From Clostridia bacterium (GTDB taxonomy: Bacteria; Bacillota; Clostridia; Oscillospirales; Acutalibacteraceae), in contig JAFQEL010000031.1 of NCBI GenBank assembly GCA_017399065.1, positions 1 to 64,000 on the forward strand: a stretch of 64,000 nucleotides of DNA. Reading direction: 5' to 3'. Below the pieces are notes generated by a model. It saw only the letters and a list, made by a program, of their open reading frames with translations, was not told the DNA's origin and did no database searches. This document shows positions 36,502-45,086 of this stretch, piece by piece. The stretch's first letter is position 1; each line of letters begins with the position of its first letter. Made by a program: the position numbers and the translations under genes.

Positions 36502-36670
36502 ATGCTTTTTCAGGTGCCGAACGCAATTATTACACCGCATATTGCAGGCAGTACAGGCAATGAGCCGCAGAGAATGGCCTATTTATATGATGGAAGAAAT
36601 GGAGAGCTTTATTGCCGGTAAAACCACAAGGTACGGAGTTACCTTGGATTCTCTTGAGAGGATGGCATAA
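36502..36670 (+). pseudogene. Remnant of a D-2-hydroxyacid dehydrogenase (C-terminal end, frameshifted)
   Basis: Frame 1 from 36502 reads LFQVPNAIITPHIAGSTGNE with PQRMAYL, the C-terminal signature of NAD-dependent D-isomer-specific hydroxyacid dehydrogenases; then a one-base shift leads to MEEMESFIAGKTTRYGVTLD and SLERMA before the stop at 36670. The NAD-binding domain and catalytic residues are missing. The rest of the 36327-36736 gap is AT-rich with no further signal that I can support. Confidence 0.8.
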
Positions 36671-36736
36671 GTTAAGAAGGCTTTATTCATAATTTATTTT
36701 TTAAATTACTTAAATTAAATCCGATGGGGTGTTATT

Positions 36737-37324
36737 ATGAAGTTTGAAACAAATAAATTAAGATGGACAAGAGAACCTGCAGAGTACACTGTATCAGAAG
36801 ATAAAATTGAAATCACAACTGCTCCTGAAACGGACTTGTGGCAGAGGACATATTATCATTTCCGAAACGATAATGCTCCTGTACTACAATTGGAAACGGA
36901 TGAAAAGTTTTTCTCTTTCGTTGTAAAAACAGAGTTTGAAAGCAAGCACAGATTTGATCAGTGCGGTATTGTTATGTATCTGGACAGCGATAACTGGATA
37001 AAGGGCTCGATTGAATATGAAAACGAAAGATTTCAGCATCTCGGCTCCGTTGTTACAAATAACGGCTACTCTGACTGGGCTACAACGCAGATAGATACGG
37101 ATATCAAATCTATGTGGTACAGATTCAGCCGCAGAGAAGACGATTACTGTATTGAGTGCTCGGATGACGGTGTGACATTCAGACAGATGAGGGTCTGCCA
37201 TATGTGGAACGGCGGCGGTACAATTCAGTTCGGAATATATGCCTGCAGTCCAGAGAAATCTTCATTCAAGGCGACTTTTACAAATATGGAAATAACCGAA
37301 TGCAAGTGGCTCGCTCACAATTAA
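36737..37324 (+). CDS. DUF1349 family protein (concanavalin-like fold)
   Basis: 195 residues, no signal peptide. Family features: DLWQRTYYHFRNDNAPVL, FSFVVKTEFESKHRFDQCG, MYLDSDNWIKGSIEYEN, WATTQID...MWYRFSRREDDYCIECS, IQFGIYACSPE. These beta-sandwich proteins are often in glycan-use clusters and may bind or process sugars. It starts 16 bases before a GH78-like gene and is probably cotranscribed. GGGGTG precedes the ATG. Confidence 0.85.
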   Translation: MKFETNKLRWTREPAEYTVSEDKIEITTAPETDLWQRTYYHFRNDNAPVLQLETDEKFFSFVVKTEFESKHRFDQCGIVMYLDSDNWIKGSIEYENERFQHLGSVVTNNGYSDWATTQIDTDIKSMWYRFSRREDDYCIECSDDGVTFRQMRVCHMWNGGGTIQFGIYACSPEKSSFKATFTNMEITECKWLAHN

Positions 37325-37339
37325 TGATGAGGGGATGCG

Positions 37340-38809
37340 GTGGATTTTATGTATGACAGAGATTTCTTTTTGAAAAAAGCGCAGGAAAATTTACCTGTGC
37401 TCTATTATAAAGATATTACGCCTGACATTACTGAGTTTTTGGCTTCAACGGGAGACAGCGTTCTGCTTGACCTGGGTGAACATGCAGTCGGACATTTTTC
37501 TTTTTCATTTGACAATATTGAGGATTTTATTGATGCACCTGTCCGCTTAATCATCAAATTCGGTGAAGATATGAGAGAGATCGAGGACGATTTTTCGCTG
37601 TATGAGGAGGGGCTTTCCAAGACCTGGCTGCAGGAGGAGATTATAAACCTTGATTTCCCTCAGAAAACAGCGTTGCCCAGGAGATACGCCTGCAGATACA
37701 TAAAGATAACGGTGGACAAAACCAATAAGCCTATTAAGCTGTTTGATTTTTGTTTTCGTGCATCAACAAGTGCAGCTGTATCCGCTCTGAAACCGTCGGA
37801 GGCATCAGACACATTACTGAAAAAGATAGACCTTGTTGCAACAAACACTCTTAAGGAATGTATGCAGACATTTTTTGAGGACGGTCCGAAACGCGACCGC
37901 CGCCTCTGGATAGGTGACCTCAGGCTTGAGGCGCTGACAAATTACTATACCTTCAAAAACCTTGAGATAACCAAAAGATGCTTATACCTTTTTGCGGCAG
38001 GCGGCCGTGATAAACTCGGCTTTTTGCCGTCGTTTGTATATGATACGCCGTATTATTTTTCGGGCTCGGCACATATTGCGGATTATGCACTTTTATTTGT
38101 TGTGAGCGTGTGCGATTATTACGAACACACGGCGGACAGGACTGTTGTTGATGAGCTGCTTGATATATGCAAATCTCAACTTGAAAGCTTCCGAGCGATC
38201 CTTGATAAAAACCTGATAGTGACCCGTCAAGAAGGTTGGTTTGCTTTTATTGACTGGTGCCCGGGGCTCGAAGGTCTGACTGCACTGCAGGGTGTGTATC
38301 TGTATACGCTGGAGCGTTTTTCAAAGCTGTTGAAAGCAATCGGTGATGATGAGCACGAAAAGTATTCACTTCACCTTTGCGAAGTTCGCCGCGCCTGCAG
38401 AGAACGGCTTTATGACGAAAATGCAGGCTGTTTTATAAATGAGCTTGATAACGGTCAGCTGAGCGTACATTCTCAGGTGTGGATGATACTGGGCGGTGTC
38501 GTTGACGGTAAAGAGGCCGAGGAGCTTCTTATATCCTGCCTTGAAAACAAAAACGCAAAGCAGCCCGTTACGCCGTACATGCGTCACTACGTAACTGAGG
38601 CTATGTTTAAGCTGAATATGAGGGATAAGGCGGTGCAATACCTGAAAACCTTCTGGGGCGGCATGCTTGAGCACGGTGCAGACACCTTCTGGGAGGCTTA
38701 TATTCCCGAAGACCTTGATTTTTCGCCGTATGATAACAGAACGATAAACAGCCTTTGTCACGCCTGGAGCTGTACACCCTCTTATTTTATACGCAAGTAC
38801 GGGCTGTGA
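37340..38809 (+). CDS. GH78-like (alpha-L-rhamnosidase type) glycoside hydrolase, short form
   Basis: 489 residues with an N-terminal beta domain (LLDLGEHAVGHFSFSFDN) and a six-hairpin toroid. DGPKRDRRLWIGDLRLEAL is the GH78 acid motif in a variant form (DxPxRDRRxWxGD); GADTFWEAYI and SLCHAWSCTPSYFIRKYG are the typical late blocks. The start is GTG 37340 behind GAGGGG. It lacks signal peptide and the large accessory N-terminal domains of most GH78 enzymes, so it is cytoplasmic. Rhamnose as substrate is not certain. Confidence 0.85.
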   Translation: MDFMYDRDFFLKKAQENLPVLYYKDITPDITEFLASTGDSVLLDLGEHAVGHFSFSFDNIEDFIDAPVRLIIKFGEDMREIEDDFSLYEEGLSKTWLQEEIINLDFPQKTALPRRYACRYIKITVDKTNKPIKLFDFCFRASTSAAVSALKPSEASDTLLKKIDLVATNTLKECMQTFFEDGPKRDRRLWIGDLRLEALTNYYTFKNLEITKRCLYLFAAGGRDKLGFLPSFVYDTPYYFSGSAHIADYALLFVVSVCDYYEHTADRTVVDELLDICKSQLESFRAILDKNLIVTRQEGWFAFIDWCPGLEGLTALQGVYLYTLERFSKLLKAIGDDEHEKYSLHLCEVRRACRERLYDENAGCFINELDNGQLSVHSQVWMILGGVVDGKEAEELLISCLENKNAKQPVTPYMRHYVTEAMFKLNMRDKAVQYLKTFWGGMLEHGADTFWEAYIPEDLDFSPYDNRTINSLCHAWSCTPSYFIRKYGL

Positions 38810-38895
38810 TGATTATTTCGTCGTATGATCAAAAGATGCCCGGCACTGCGATGATATCTGATATGATCTGATATATAAGCTTGCAAGAAAATAAT

Positions 38896-38940
38896 AATCA
38901 CCGCTTCTTTGGGATAAACCCATTGAAACGGTGATTTTTT
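38896..38940 (+). terminator. Terminator of the DUF1349-GH78 unit
   Basis: AATCACCG (38896-38903) with CGGTGATT (38929-38936), an inner GGG/CCC pair, then T run. Confidence 0.85.
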
Positions 38941-39001
38941 TGAGCATTATCTTTTCAACAAACAGCTGCAAAAGCTGATATGAAGACATATACTGCTTAA
39001 T

Positions 39002-40432
39002 TTATCGGAAATAGATTCCACCGAATATCAGTAAGGCTGTCATCATAACAAGATATGAGGGATATACGGTTGACGAGCAGCCGAAGGAAGCGATGAATTG
39101 CCCTGCCGTTTTGGATTTTTTATAGTTTTCTTTGACAAGCTTGGGGCGGAACATAAAGAAAAACTCAAAGATAAGATAACCTACGCAATAGAAGATCCAT
39201 GTTTCCCAGAGCGTATAGCCTCTTAAAATCTGAACTGCAAGGATAACAGCTCCGACGAGAATAAGGAAGACACGGATAAGCCTGATGCCTTTATAATCCC
39301 AATAACGCTCAAGACCGTCGTGCTGTGCAATTACATAATACATTGTGAAGCAGCAGATGATAGAAGCCATTGTTGTTGAGCCGAGCATAACAAGTGCAAG
39401 CGGGCCTACCATATAGCAGGGGCGCTCAAGCACCTCGACGATATTCATATCAACCTCACCGAAGGCTTTTGTTATCTTGTTGCCGTTTTTGCGGTAGGGG
39501 ATGATAAAGAGGAAAATAGTAAGGATTATAAGAACACAGAATACCCAGGAAAGAACAGTATCGACCGTCTGCGGGATGGGATGCCAAAGTGCACCTGTCT
39601 CTTCGGCAAAGCTGAGCTTTTCCTTGGCAAGAGGCCACGCTATTATAAAGGCTGAGGAAATACCAAAGCCCTGCGCAAGTCCCTGGAAAAGCTCCATCAT
39701 TTTCCAGCCGTCGATAACTCCGAGCTCATCAAGCTTGCCGAAAAGACGCTTGCCGTTTTTGAGCGGATATAACTGCTTATCGTAAAGTGTAATACCTATA
39801 ACCCAGCCTATTGCACCGAAGAGAGCACCGCCGACCCACATAATAATTGTGAAGATGTCTCCTCTTATTGCTGCCATAATGAGAAGAGAAGCGACGATTA
39901 CTACATTGCGTCCCCACTCCTCACGGCTGTCCTCGGAAAAGCCCACCTTGGGCATTCTGCCGTGTTCCGGGTCGTAGGGGGTGTTGAAAATGCGATAGCC
40001 TATCTCCTGGAGAATGGGAACAAGGGCAAAGAAAATTACAAAATCATACCATCTGTAGACACCGCCCATTGCAGAGAAGCTCATACCGAGAAAGGCTGAG
40101 CCAAGACCGCCCCATATACTGCCCTTGAAGCTGAGAGCAAGATAACCGAGCGGAGGGCTGTAGCGCGGCTTGTCGTGGTGAAGGATAAGAAACATTGTAG
40201 AAGCATAAGGCTCCATACCGCCGTAGAAATAGCCGAGGGCACAGGCTGCGGCAAAGAGGAACACGTTATCCATCAACAGTTCGGAGCCTGTATACCAGAC
40301 GCACATTATGCCCATAAAAGCACCGGGCAGCATTGCACCCTTTTCGCCGCCGATCGCCGAGCCGCGGATGCCCCAGCCAAAGCACATTGCGAGCATACTG
40401 AAGACTATAAATAAAACGGGATTCTCAGTCAT
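39002..40432 (-). CDS. Polytopic membrane protein of unknown family, copy B
   Basis: 476 residues from ATG 40432 (AAAGGTG site), about 12 predicted membrane helices. I do not recognise the family. Conserved blocks shared with the copy at 40500-41927 are FGWGIRGSAIGGEKGAMLPG, YFYGGMEPY, PRYSPPLGYLAL, NTPYDPEHGRMPKV, IIPYRKNGNKITKAFGEVDM, ERPCYMVGP and YTLWETWIFYCVGY. Charged residues inside helices and two paralogues next to sugar enzymes suggest a transporter; that is inference. An intergenic hairpin separates it from copy A. Confidence 0.75.
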   Translation of the reverse strand: MTENPVLFIVFSMLAMCFGWGIRGSAIGGEKGAMLPGAFMGIMCVWYTGSELLMDNVFLFAAACALGYFYGGMEPYASTMFLILHHDKPRYSPPLGYLALSFKGSIWGGLGSAFLGMSFSAMGGVYRWYDFVIFFALVPILQEIGYRIFNTPYDPEHGRMPKVGFSEDSREEWGRNVVIVASLLIMAAIRGDIFTIIMWVGGALFGAIGWVIGITLYDKQLYPLKNGKRLFGKLDELGVIDGWKMMELFQGLAQGFGISSAFIIAWPLAKEKLSFAEETGALWHPIPQTVDTVLSWVFCVLIILTIFLFIIPYRKNGNKITKAFGEVDMNIVEVLERPCYMVGPLALVMLGSTTMASIICCFTMYYVIAQHDGLERYWDYKGIRLIRVFLILVGAVILAVQILRGYTLWETWIFYCVGYLIFEFFFMFRPKLVKENYKKSKTAGQFIASFGCSSTVYPSYLVMMTALLIFGGIYFR

Positions 40433-40454
40433 TGTTTTAACACCTTTTATTAAC

Positions 40455-40490
40455 AAAGCCGGTGCATTTACTTGAAATGACCGGCTTTTG
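40455..40490 (-). terminator. Hairpin between the two membrane-protein genes
   Basis: AAAGCCGGTGCATTT (40455-40469) with AAATGACCGGCTTT (40475-40488), slightly imperfect. On the minus strand the T run is short, so it may only attenuate and give less of copy B than of copy A. Confidence 0.65.
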
Positions 40491-40499
40491 GTTTATTGT

Positions 40500-41927
40500 T
40501 TATCTGAAATTCATATAGCCGAAGACAAGCAGACCGACCATTAAGACATGGAAGAAAGGAAGAACTGTTATGTCTCCGCCAAAGGAAATAAGGAACTCTT
40601 TGACATTTTTAGACTTTTTGTAATTCTCGATTACTCTCTGCGGACGGTAGAAATAAACCAGATCGAAAAGAATATAACCGACACAATAGAATATCCATGT
40701 TTCCCAAAGAGTATATCCTCTCAAAGCCTGACCTGCAAGGATAACGGCACCCAACAGAATGAGGAATATACGGATGAACTTGATGCCCTTGAAGTCCCAA
40801 TAACGCTCAAGACCGTCGTGCTGGGCAATGACGTAGTACATCGTGAAGCAACAAATGATTTCAGACATTGTTGTTGAACCGAGCATAACAAGGCAAAGCG
40901 GACCGACCATATAGCAGGGACGCTCGAGAACCTCGACAATATTCATATCGACCTCACCGAAGGCACGTGTGATCTTGTTGCCGTTTCTGCGGTAGGGGAT
41001 GATGAAGAGGAAAATAGTCAGGATTATAAGAGCACAGAATATCCAGGAAAGAGTAACATCTACAGTTTCGTTGAGCCCATACCAGAGCTTGCCTGCAGCT
41101 TCAGCCTGCTCAAGATTAGCTTTGGCAAGAGGCCAGCCGAGAATGAAGGCACCTGCGATACCAAGGCCGTTGAAGCAGCCTTGAGTGAACTCCATAATTT
41201 TCCAGCCGTCAACAATTTTGAGCTTTTCCCATTTTCCGAAAAGCATTTTGCCGTTCTTGAGAGGGTGAAGCTCTTTATCATAGAAGGTGATTGCGACGAC
41301 CCAACCGATAGAGCCTGCAAGAGCGCCGCCGATCCACATAATAATTGTGAAGATATCTCCTCTTACCGCTGCCATAATGAGAAGGGAGGCGACGATTACA
41401 ATATTGCGTCCCCATTCTTCGCGGCTGTCCTTAGAGAAACATACCTTGGGCATTCTGCCGTGTTCGGGGTCATAGGGAGTGTTGAAAATACGGTAGCCTA
41501 TCTCCTGAAGCAGGGGAACAAGGGCAAAGAAAATAACAAAATCGTACCACTTGTAAACAGTGCCGCTCATTGCGGAGAAGCTCATACCGAGGAAGGCTGA
41601 ACCGAGACCGCTCCATATCGAGCCCTTGAAGGCAAGAGCCAGATAGCCCAGAGGAGGACTGTAACGCGGGCTGTCATGATCAAGGACAAGGCCCATTGTC
41701 GAGCCGTATGGCTCCATGCCGCCGTAGAAATAGCCGAGTGCACATGCGGCAGCAAAGATAAATACATTTTCCATAAGCAGATCGGAACCGGTGTACCAAA
41801 CACAGAGTATGCCCATAAATGCGCCCGGAAGCATTGCGCCCTTTTCTCCGCCGATTGCCGAGCCGCGCATACCCCAGCCAAAGCACATGGTAACCATACT
41901 TATGGCAAGAAATGCTAATTCATTCAT
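40500..41927 (-). CDS. Polytopic membrane protein of unknown family, copy A
   Basis: 475 residues, around 12 membrane helices, very similar over its whole length to the copy at 39002-40432 (for example FGWGMRGSAIGGEKGAMLPG). Divergent segments are the loop around residues 225-300 and the C-terminus. Such tandem duplicates suggest two related substrates or a heteromer. It begins 20 bases after the sialidase-like gene, with AAAGG before the ATG, so both are surely on one transcript. A putative importer, unproven. Confidence 0.75.
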   Translation of the reverse strand: MNELAFLAISMVTMCFGWGMRGSAIGGEKGAMLPGAFMGILCVWYTGSDLLMENVFIFAAACALGYFYGGMEPYGSTMGLVLDHDSPRYSPPLGYLALAFKGSIWSGLGSAFLGMSFSAMSGTVYKWYDFVIFFALVPLLQEIGYRIFNTPYDPEHGRMPKVCFSKDSREEWGRNIVIVASLLIMAAVRGDIFTIIMWIGGALAGSIGWVVAITFYDKELHPLKNGKMLFGKWEKLKIVDGWKIMEFTQGCFNGLGIAGAFILGWPLAKANLEQAEAAGKLWYGLNETVDVTLSWIFCALIILTIFLFIIPYRRNGNKITRAFGEVDMNIVEVLERPCYMVGPLCLVMLGSTTMSEIICCFTMYYVIAQHDGLERYWDFKGIKFIRIFLILLGAVILAGQALRGYTLWETWIFYCVGYILFDLVYFYRPQRVIENYKKSKNVKEFLISFGGDITVLPFFHVLMVGLLVFGYMNFR

Positions 41928-41947
41928 ATATTAAAACCTTTCTTAAT

Positions 41948-42967
41948 TCAATTTTTTTCAACCTTTACAAGAGCGTAGCCTATTTTTTTACGACCGCAGG
42001 TATAGACCATATGAAGAAGATCGCCCTCTGCAACGATTGAGGGATAGGAAAACTCTACGCCCGGCTCGGTTTCAAGCTCTATACGCACGGGATATGTTGC
42101 GCCGTTATCCTCTGAAAGGAAAAGGCAGAGAGGTGTACGGTCGCCCCAGTTTTCACTTACGGGGTTGCAGATAAGACCCAAGACACCGCAATCGGTCATT
42201 GCTGCGCCGATACCGCTGTTGTTGTTCGGCATATCGGTAGGTCTTGCTACAGACCAGGTGCGTCCGAAATCCTTTGACTCGCTGCGATAGATCCAATTAA
42301 GATTTGTGCGGGCAAGCATATAAACTCTGCCGTCGTGTGACTGATCCTCCCATATCGCAGGCTGAATCAAGCCTTCGCCTTCCTTGGGAAGCTCCTCCTT
42401 ACGGTTGCATATTGTACCGTCCGGCAGTTCAAATGCAACGGGAGCGGAAAGCTTCCAGGTTTCGCCGTTATCTTCGCTGTAGTCTGTCCAGGATTCCCAG
42501 CGGTCACACAGATCTTCTGTTGAGCCGGGAGCAAGAAGCGCACCGTTTGAAAGTCTTATCATCTGGTTTTTAACAGGACCTCTGCCGCCGATATCGCCCG
42601 GAACCAGCTCTTTCGGAGCTGACCAGGTTGCACCGCCGTCATTGGAAACGGATTTCATTGAGTACCAATGGCCTTCGTCAATACCGCTCTTATAAATGAG
42701 AGTTAGCACGCCGTTCTCTGCAAAAAGAGTCGGATTCCAGTCAGCCTCACCGTCATCGGGTGTTACGGGAACAGGTGTGCTCCACTCGCCGTCACGGCGT
42801 GCAAACCATATGCGGACATTGGGATTTTTTTCTTTTATGCCGCCGAACCATGCGGCTGTGGGTTTACCGTTGCAGATAGCAACCGTTGCGGCATGGCATT
42901 CGCCGGTTTCTTCGTTGATGCCTTCGGTTGCAAGATATTCCTGATATAAAAGTTCAGCTTTAATCAT
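41948..42967 (-). CDS. BNR-repeat sialidase-like protein, cytoplasmic
   Basis: 339 residues of a six-bladed propeller. Asp boxes: SNDGGATWSAP, SEDNGETWKLS, SKDFGRTWSV and SEDNGATYPV. The N-terminal ECHAATVAICNGKPTAAWFGG is the BNR_2-type start, and the classical sialidase RIP motif is absent. A later tail reads SYPSIVAEGDLLHMVYTCGR. No signal peptide. It may hydrolyse a sialic-acid-like glycoside inside the cell, or act on another ulosonic acid. GGGAGA precedes the ATG. It follows a hairpin and may have its own promoter. Confidence 0.8.
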   Translation of the reverse strand: MIKAELLYQEYLATEGINEETGECHAATVAICNGKPTAAWFGGIKEKNPNVRIWFARRDGEWSTPVPVTPDDGEADWNPTLFAENGVLTLIYKSGIDEGHWYSMKSVSNDGGATWSAPKELVPGDIGGRGPVKNQMIRLSNGALLAPGSTEDLCDRWESWTDYSEDNGETWKLSAPVAFELPDGTICNRKEELPKEGEGLIQPAIWEDQSHDGRVYMLARTNLNWIYRSESKDFGRTWSVARPTDMPNNNSGIGAAMTDCGVLGLICNPVSENWGDRTPLCLFLSEDNGATYPVRIELETEPGVEFSYPSIVAEGDLLHMVYTCGRKKIGYALVKVEKN

Positions 42968-43016
42968 TTATCACTGTCTCCCATTTCTAAATAATGAAAC
43001 TATTAATATAGTAATA

Positions 43017-43053
43017 AACCCCAAATGAAAGAGAGTTTATTTCATTTGGGGTT
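43017..43053 (-). terminator. Terminator after kdsB
   Basis: AACCCCAAATGAAA (43017-43030) is exactly complementary to TTTCATTTGGGGTT (43040-43053). On the minus strand it is followed by TTTATTACTATATTAATAG, a weak T tract with a possible -10 for the sialidase-like gene. Confidence 0.75.
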
Positions 43054-43063
43054 CAGAAAATAA

Positions 43064-43810
43064 TCAGCAGCCGTGTAACTCTTTGTAAATGCGGATGACC
43101 TCCTGCAGATCTTCCTCTGTATCTACGCTGACAGCTTTGTAATGTGCGGGAGCAGGAACGATTTTAATTTTATATCCGTGCTCCAGAACCTTAAGCTGCT
43201 CAAGTGACTCTGCCTCTGAAAGAGGTGTGGGAGCAAGCTTTGTGTATGTATTAAGGAACTCGTGTGTATACGCATAAATTCCGATATGCTCAAAATATCT
43301 TGCGTGTTCTGCATGACGGGGATACGGAATGGGAGAACGGGAGAAATAAATTGCATTGCCGTTAACGTCGCTGACTACTTTAACAACGGTGTTGTTATGC
43401 ACATAGTCTTCATCACCCGTGATTTCCAGACTGCCTGTTGCCATAACGCAGTCGGGGCTGTTAATCAGAGCAGAACCGATGTCGTCAATGATTTCAGGCG
43501 GAACAAGAGGCTCGTCACCCTGGATGTTGATAACGTAATCGCAATCATAGTTGCTTGCAGCCTCTGCAACTCTGTCTGAGCCTGTGGGGTGATTGACACT
43601 TGTCATAACAGCTTCGCCGCCGAAAGCGATAACAGCGTCGTATACACGCTGATCGTCTGTTGCGACGACAACCTTAGTGAGAACCTTTGATTTGCTTGCG
43701 TTTTCATAAACATGCTGAATCATCGGCTTGCCGCATATATCCTTAAGGGGCTTGCCGGGAAGACGTGATGAACCGTAGCGTGCGGGAATAACACCTAATA
43801 CTTTTGCCAT
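43064..43810 (-). CDS. kdsB: KdsB-type CMP-ulosonic acid synthetase
   Basis: Activates a keto-deoxy sugar acid with CTP. 248 residues from ATG 43810 (AAGGAG site), the usual KdsB length. Motifs: GVIPARYGSSRLPGKPL near the N-terminus, YDCDYVINIQGDEPLVPPE, ATGSLEITGDEDYVHNNTVVK and AIYFSRSPIPYPRH. Sequence is closer to CMP-Kdo synthetase than to NeuA. Kdo is a Gram-negative sugar and no kdsA/kdsD is in the window, so the substrate may be another ulosonic acid. Upstream frame extends 16 codons but lacks a ribosome site. Confidence 0.88.
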   Translation of the reverse strand: MAKVLGVIPARYGSSRLPGKPLKDICGKPMIQHVYENASKSKVLTKVVVATDDQRVYDAVIAFGGEAVMTSVNHPTGSDRVAEAASNYDCDYVINIQGDEPLVPPEIIDDIGSALINSPDCVMATGSLEITGDEDYVHNNTVVKVVSDVNGNAIYFSRSPIPYPRHAEHARYFEHIGIYAYTHEFLNTYTKLAPTPLSEAESLEQLKVLEHGYKIKIVPAPAHYKAVSVDTEEDLQEVIRIYKELHGC

Positions 43811-43838
43811 TATATTAATCTCCTTAAATATCACAAAA

Positions 43839-45050
43839 TCAGAAAGAATATTTTTCACTTATTGCCTTGCGCATCTTGTTGAGTGAGAAGGGCTTGATCT
43901 CTTCGACAATACGCTCACGCATTGCCTTGCCTTCGTCTGTGTTCTGGGGAGCAGAAGAGAAATCAAGCTCAATGCCGAGCTCCTTACAGATACGATCAAC
44001 AAATATCGGCCAGAGCTCGCCGATATCACCGATAACGGGAATGCTGTGCTCGAGACGTGTGAAGGCAGACATTTCCATACGGAAGGGAATCTTTGTAAGC
44101 TTTGTCTTGGGAAGACCCTCGTTGATTGCCTTCTGAATAAGCTCGCTGTTTTTGTTGAGGTCCCAGGAACGCTTAAGATTTTCATCAAGGTCAAAGCGGA
44201 TGAGAGTTTTATCCTTGAGGCTGTATGTGGGAAGACCGTTCATTGCAGCCCAGATACCGTGACCCGTGTAGGTTTCAAACGGACCGTCATGAATCTCCTG
44301 AGTAAGAGCGACAGCGGATTCGATAATAACGTCTGCATCGGAAAGCATTTTTGCGATTCTCTTGCAGCGCTGGCTTACGGGAATGCTGTCGGAGATGCAA
44401 AGTCCTACCTGGCCGCCGCCGATAAGCTGTGGAACGCTTACAAGAACGGGTACGCCCTTGAGTGCACCTGCGCCGATCATAGTATTGGGGTCAGCACCGA
44501 GACCTGCAACGTACTCAAAGCTTTCGCCGAGTGTCTGTGCGGCAACCATGATTTCTGTGGAAACTGTTTCGTTGAAATAGCCTACGGGGTAAGCCATATT
44601 GCCTGCTGCTTTGATGATAACCTTGCCCTCTGCCTTTTCGCACATGGAAACAAGCTCCTCATCGAGAGGCAGCTCGGAACGGATTCGTGCCCACTCTGCT
44701 TCATCAAGCTGTGTAAGCTCATAGATATTGCCGCGGCAACGGATGTTTTCGGGACATTTTTCGCCGAGAACATCTGCGTCAAAGCGCTTTACTCTGTCAA
44801 GGGTACCGCCCATTTCGTGTGAAATAACGGCAGAGCTCGTTGTAACGCCGTCGATAAGGCCTGCGTGGATAAGAGCCGCAATAAGAGTTGTAACACCCTC
44901 ATGAAGATTGGGGCCGCTTCCTATAACAGCCGCAACCTTACCGCCGCGCTTTTTTACTTCAATTACTTTTTCGATTGCGGTATTTAAAAATTCTTTTGTT
45001 TCATCGGGTAATGCTTGGTATAGTTCTTCAACTAAAGCGGGTGATGCCAT
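43839..45050 (-). CDS. Uncharacterised Rossmann-like enzyme
   Basis: 403 residues from ATG 45050 (GGAGA site). I cannot name the family. Visible blocks: GKVAAVIGSGPNLHEGVTTL (residues ~33-52), GVTTSSAVISHEMGGTLDRV, KVIIKAAGNMAYPVGYFNE, GLGADPNTMIGAGALKGVPV, VPQLIGGGQVGLCISDSIP and ESAVALTQEIHDGPFETYTG. The Gly-rich loops suggest a nucleotide cofactor; a distant relation to deoxyhypusine-synthase folds is a guess. It lies 28 bases before kdsB, so they may share a pathway. Confidence 0.6.
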   Translation of the reverse strand: MASPALVEELYQALPDETKEFLNTAIEKVIEVKKRGGKVAAVIGSGPNLHEGVTTLIAALIHAGLIDGVTTSSAVISHEMGGTLDRVKRFDADVLGEKCPENIRCRGNIYELTQLDEAEWARIRSELPLDEELVSMCEKAEGKVIIKAAGNMAYPVGYFNETVSTEIMVAAQTLGESFEYVAGLGADPNTMIGAGALKGVPVLVSVPQLIGGGQVGLCISDSIPVSQRCKRIAKMLSDADVIIESAVALTQEIHDGPFETYTGHGIWAAMNGLPTYSLKDKTLIRFDLDENLKRSWDLNKNSELIQKAINEGLPKTKLTKIPFRMEMSAFTRLEHSIPVIGDIGELWPIFVDRICKELGIELDFSSAPQNTDEGKAMRERIVEEIKPFSLNKMRKAISEKYSF

Positions 45051-45086
45051 AATCAATTCTCCTGTCAAAAAATTTTTGTTGTAAAA

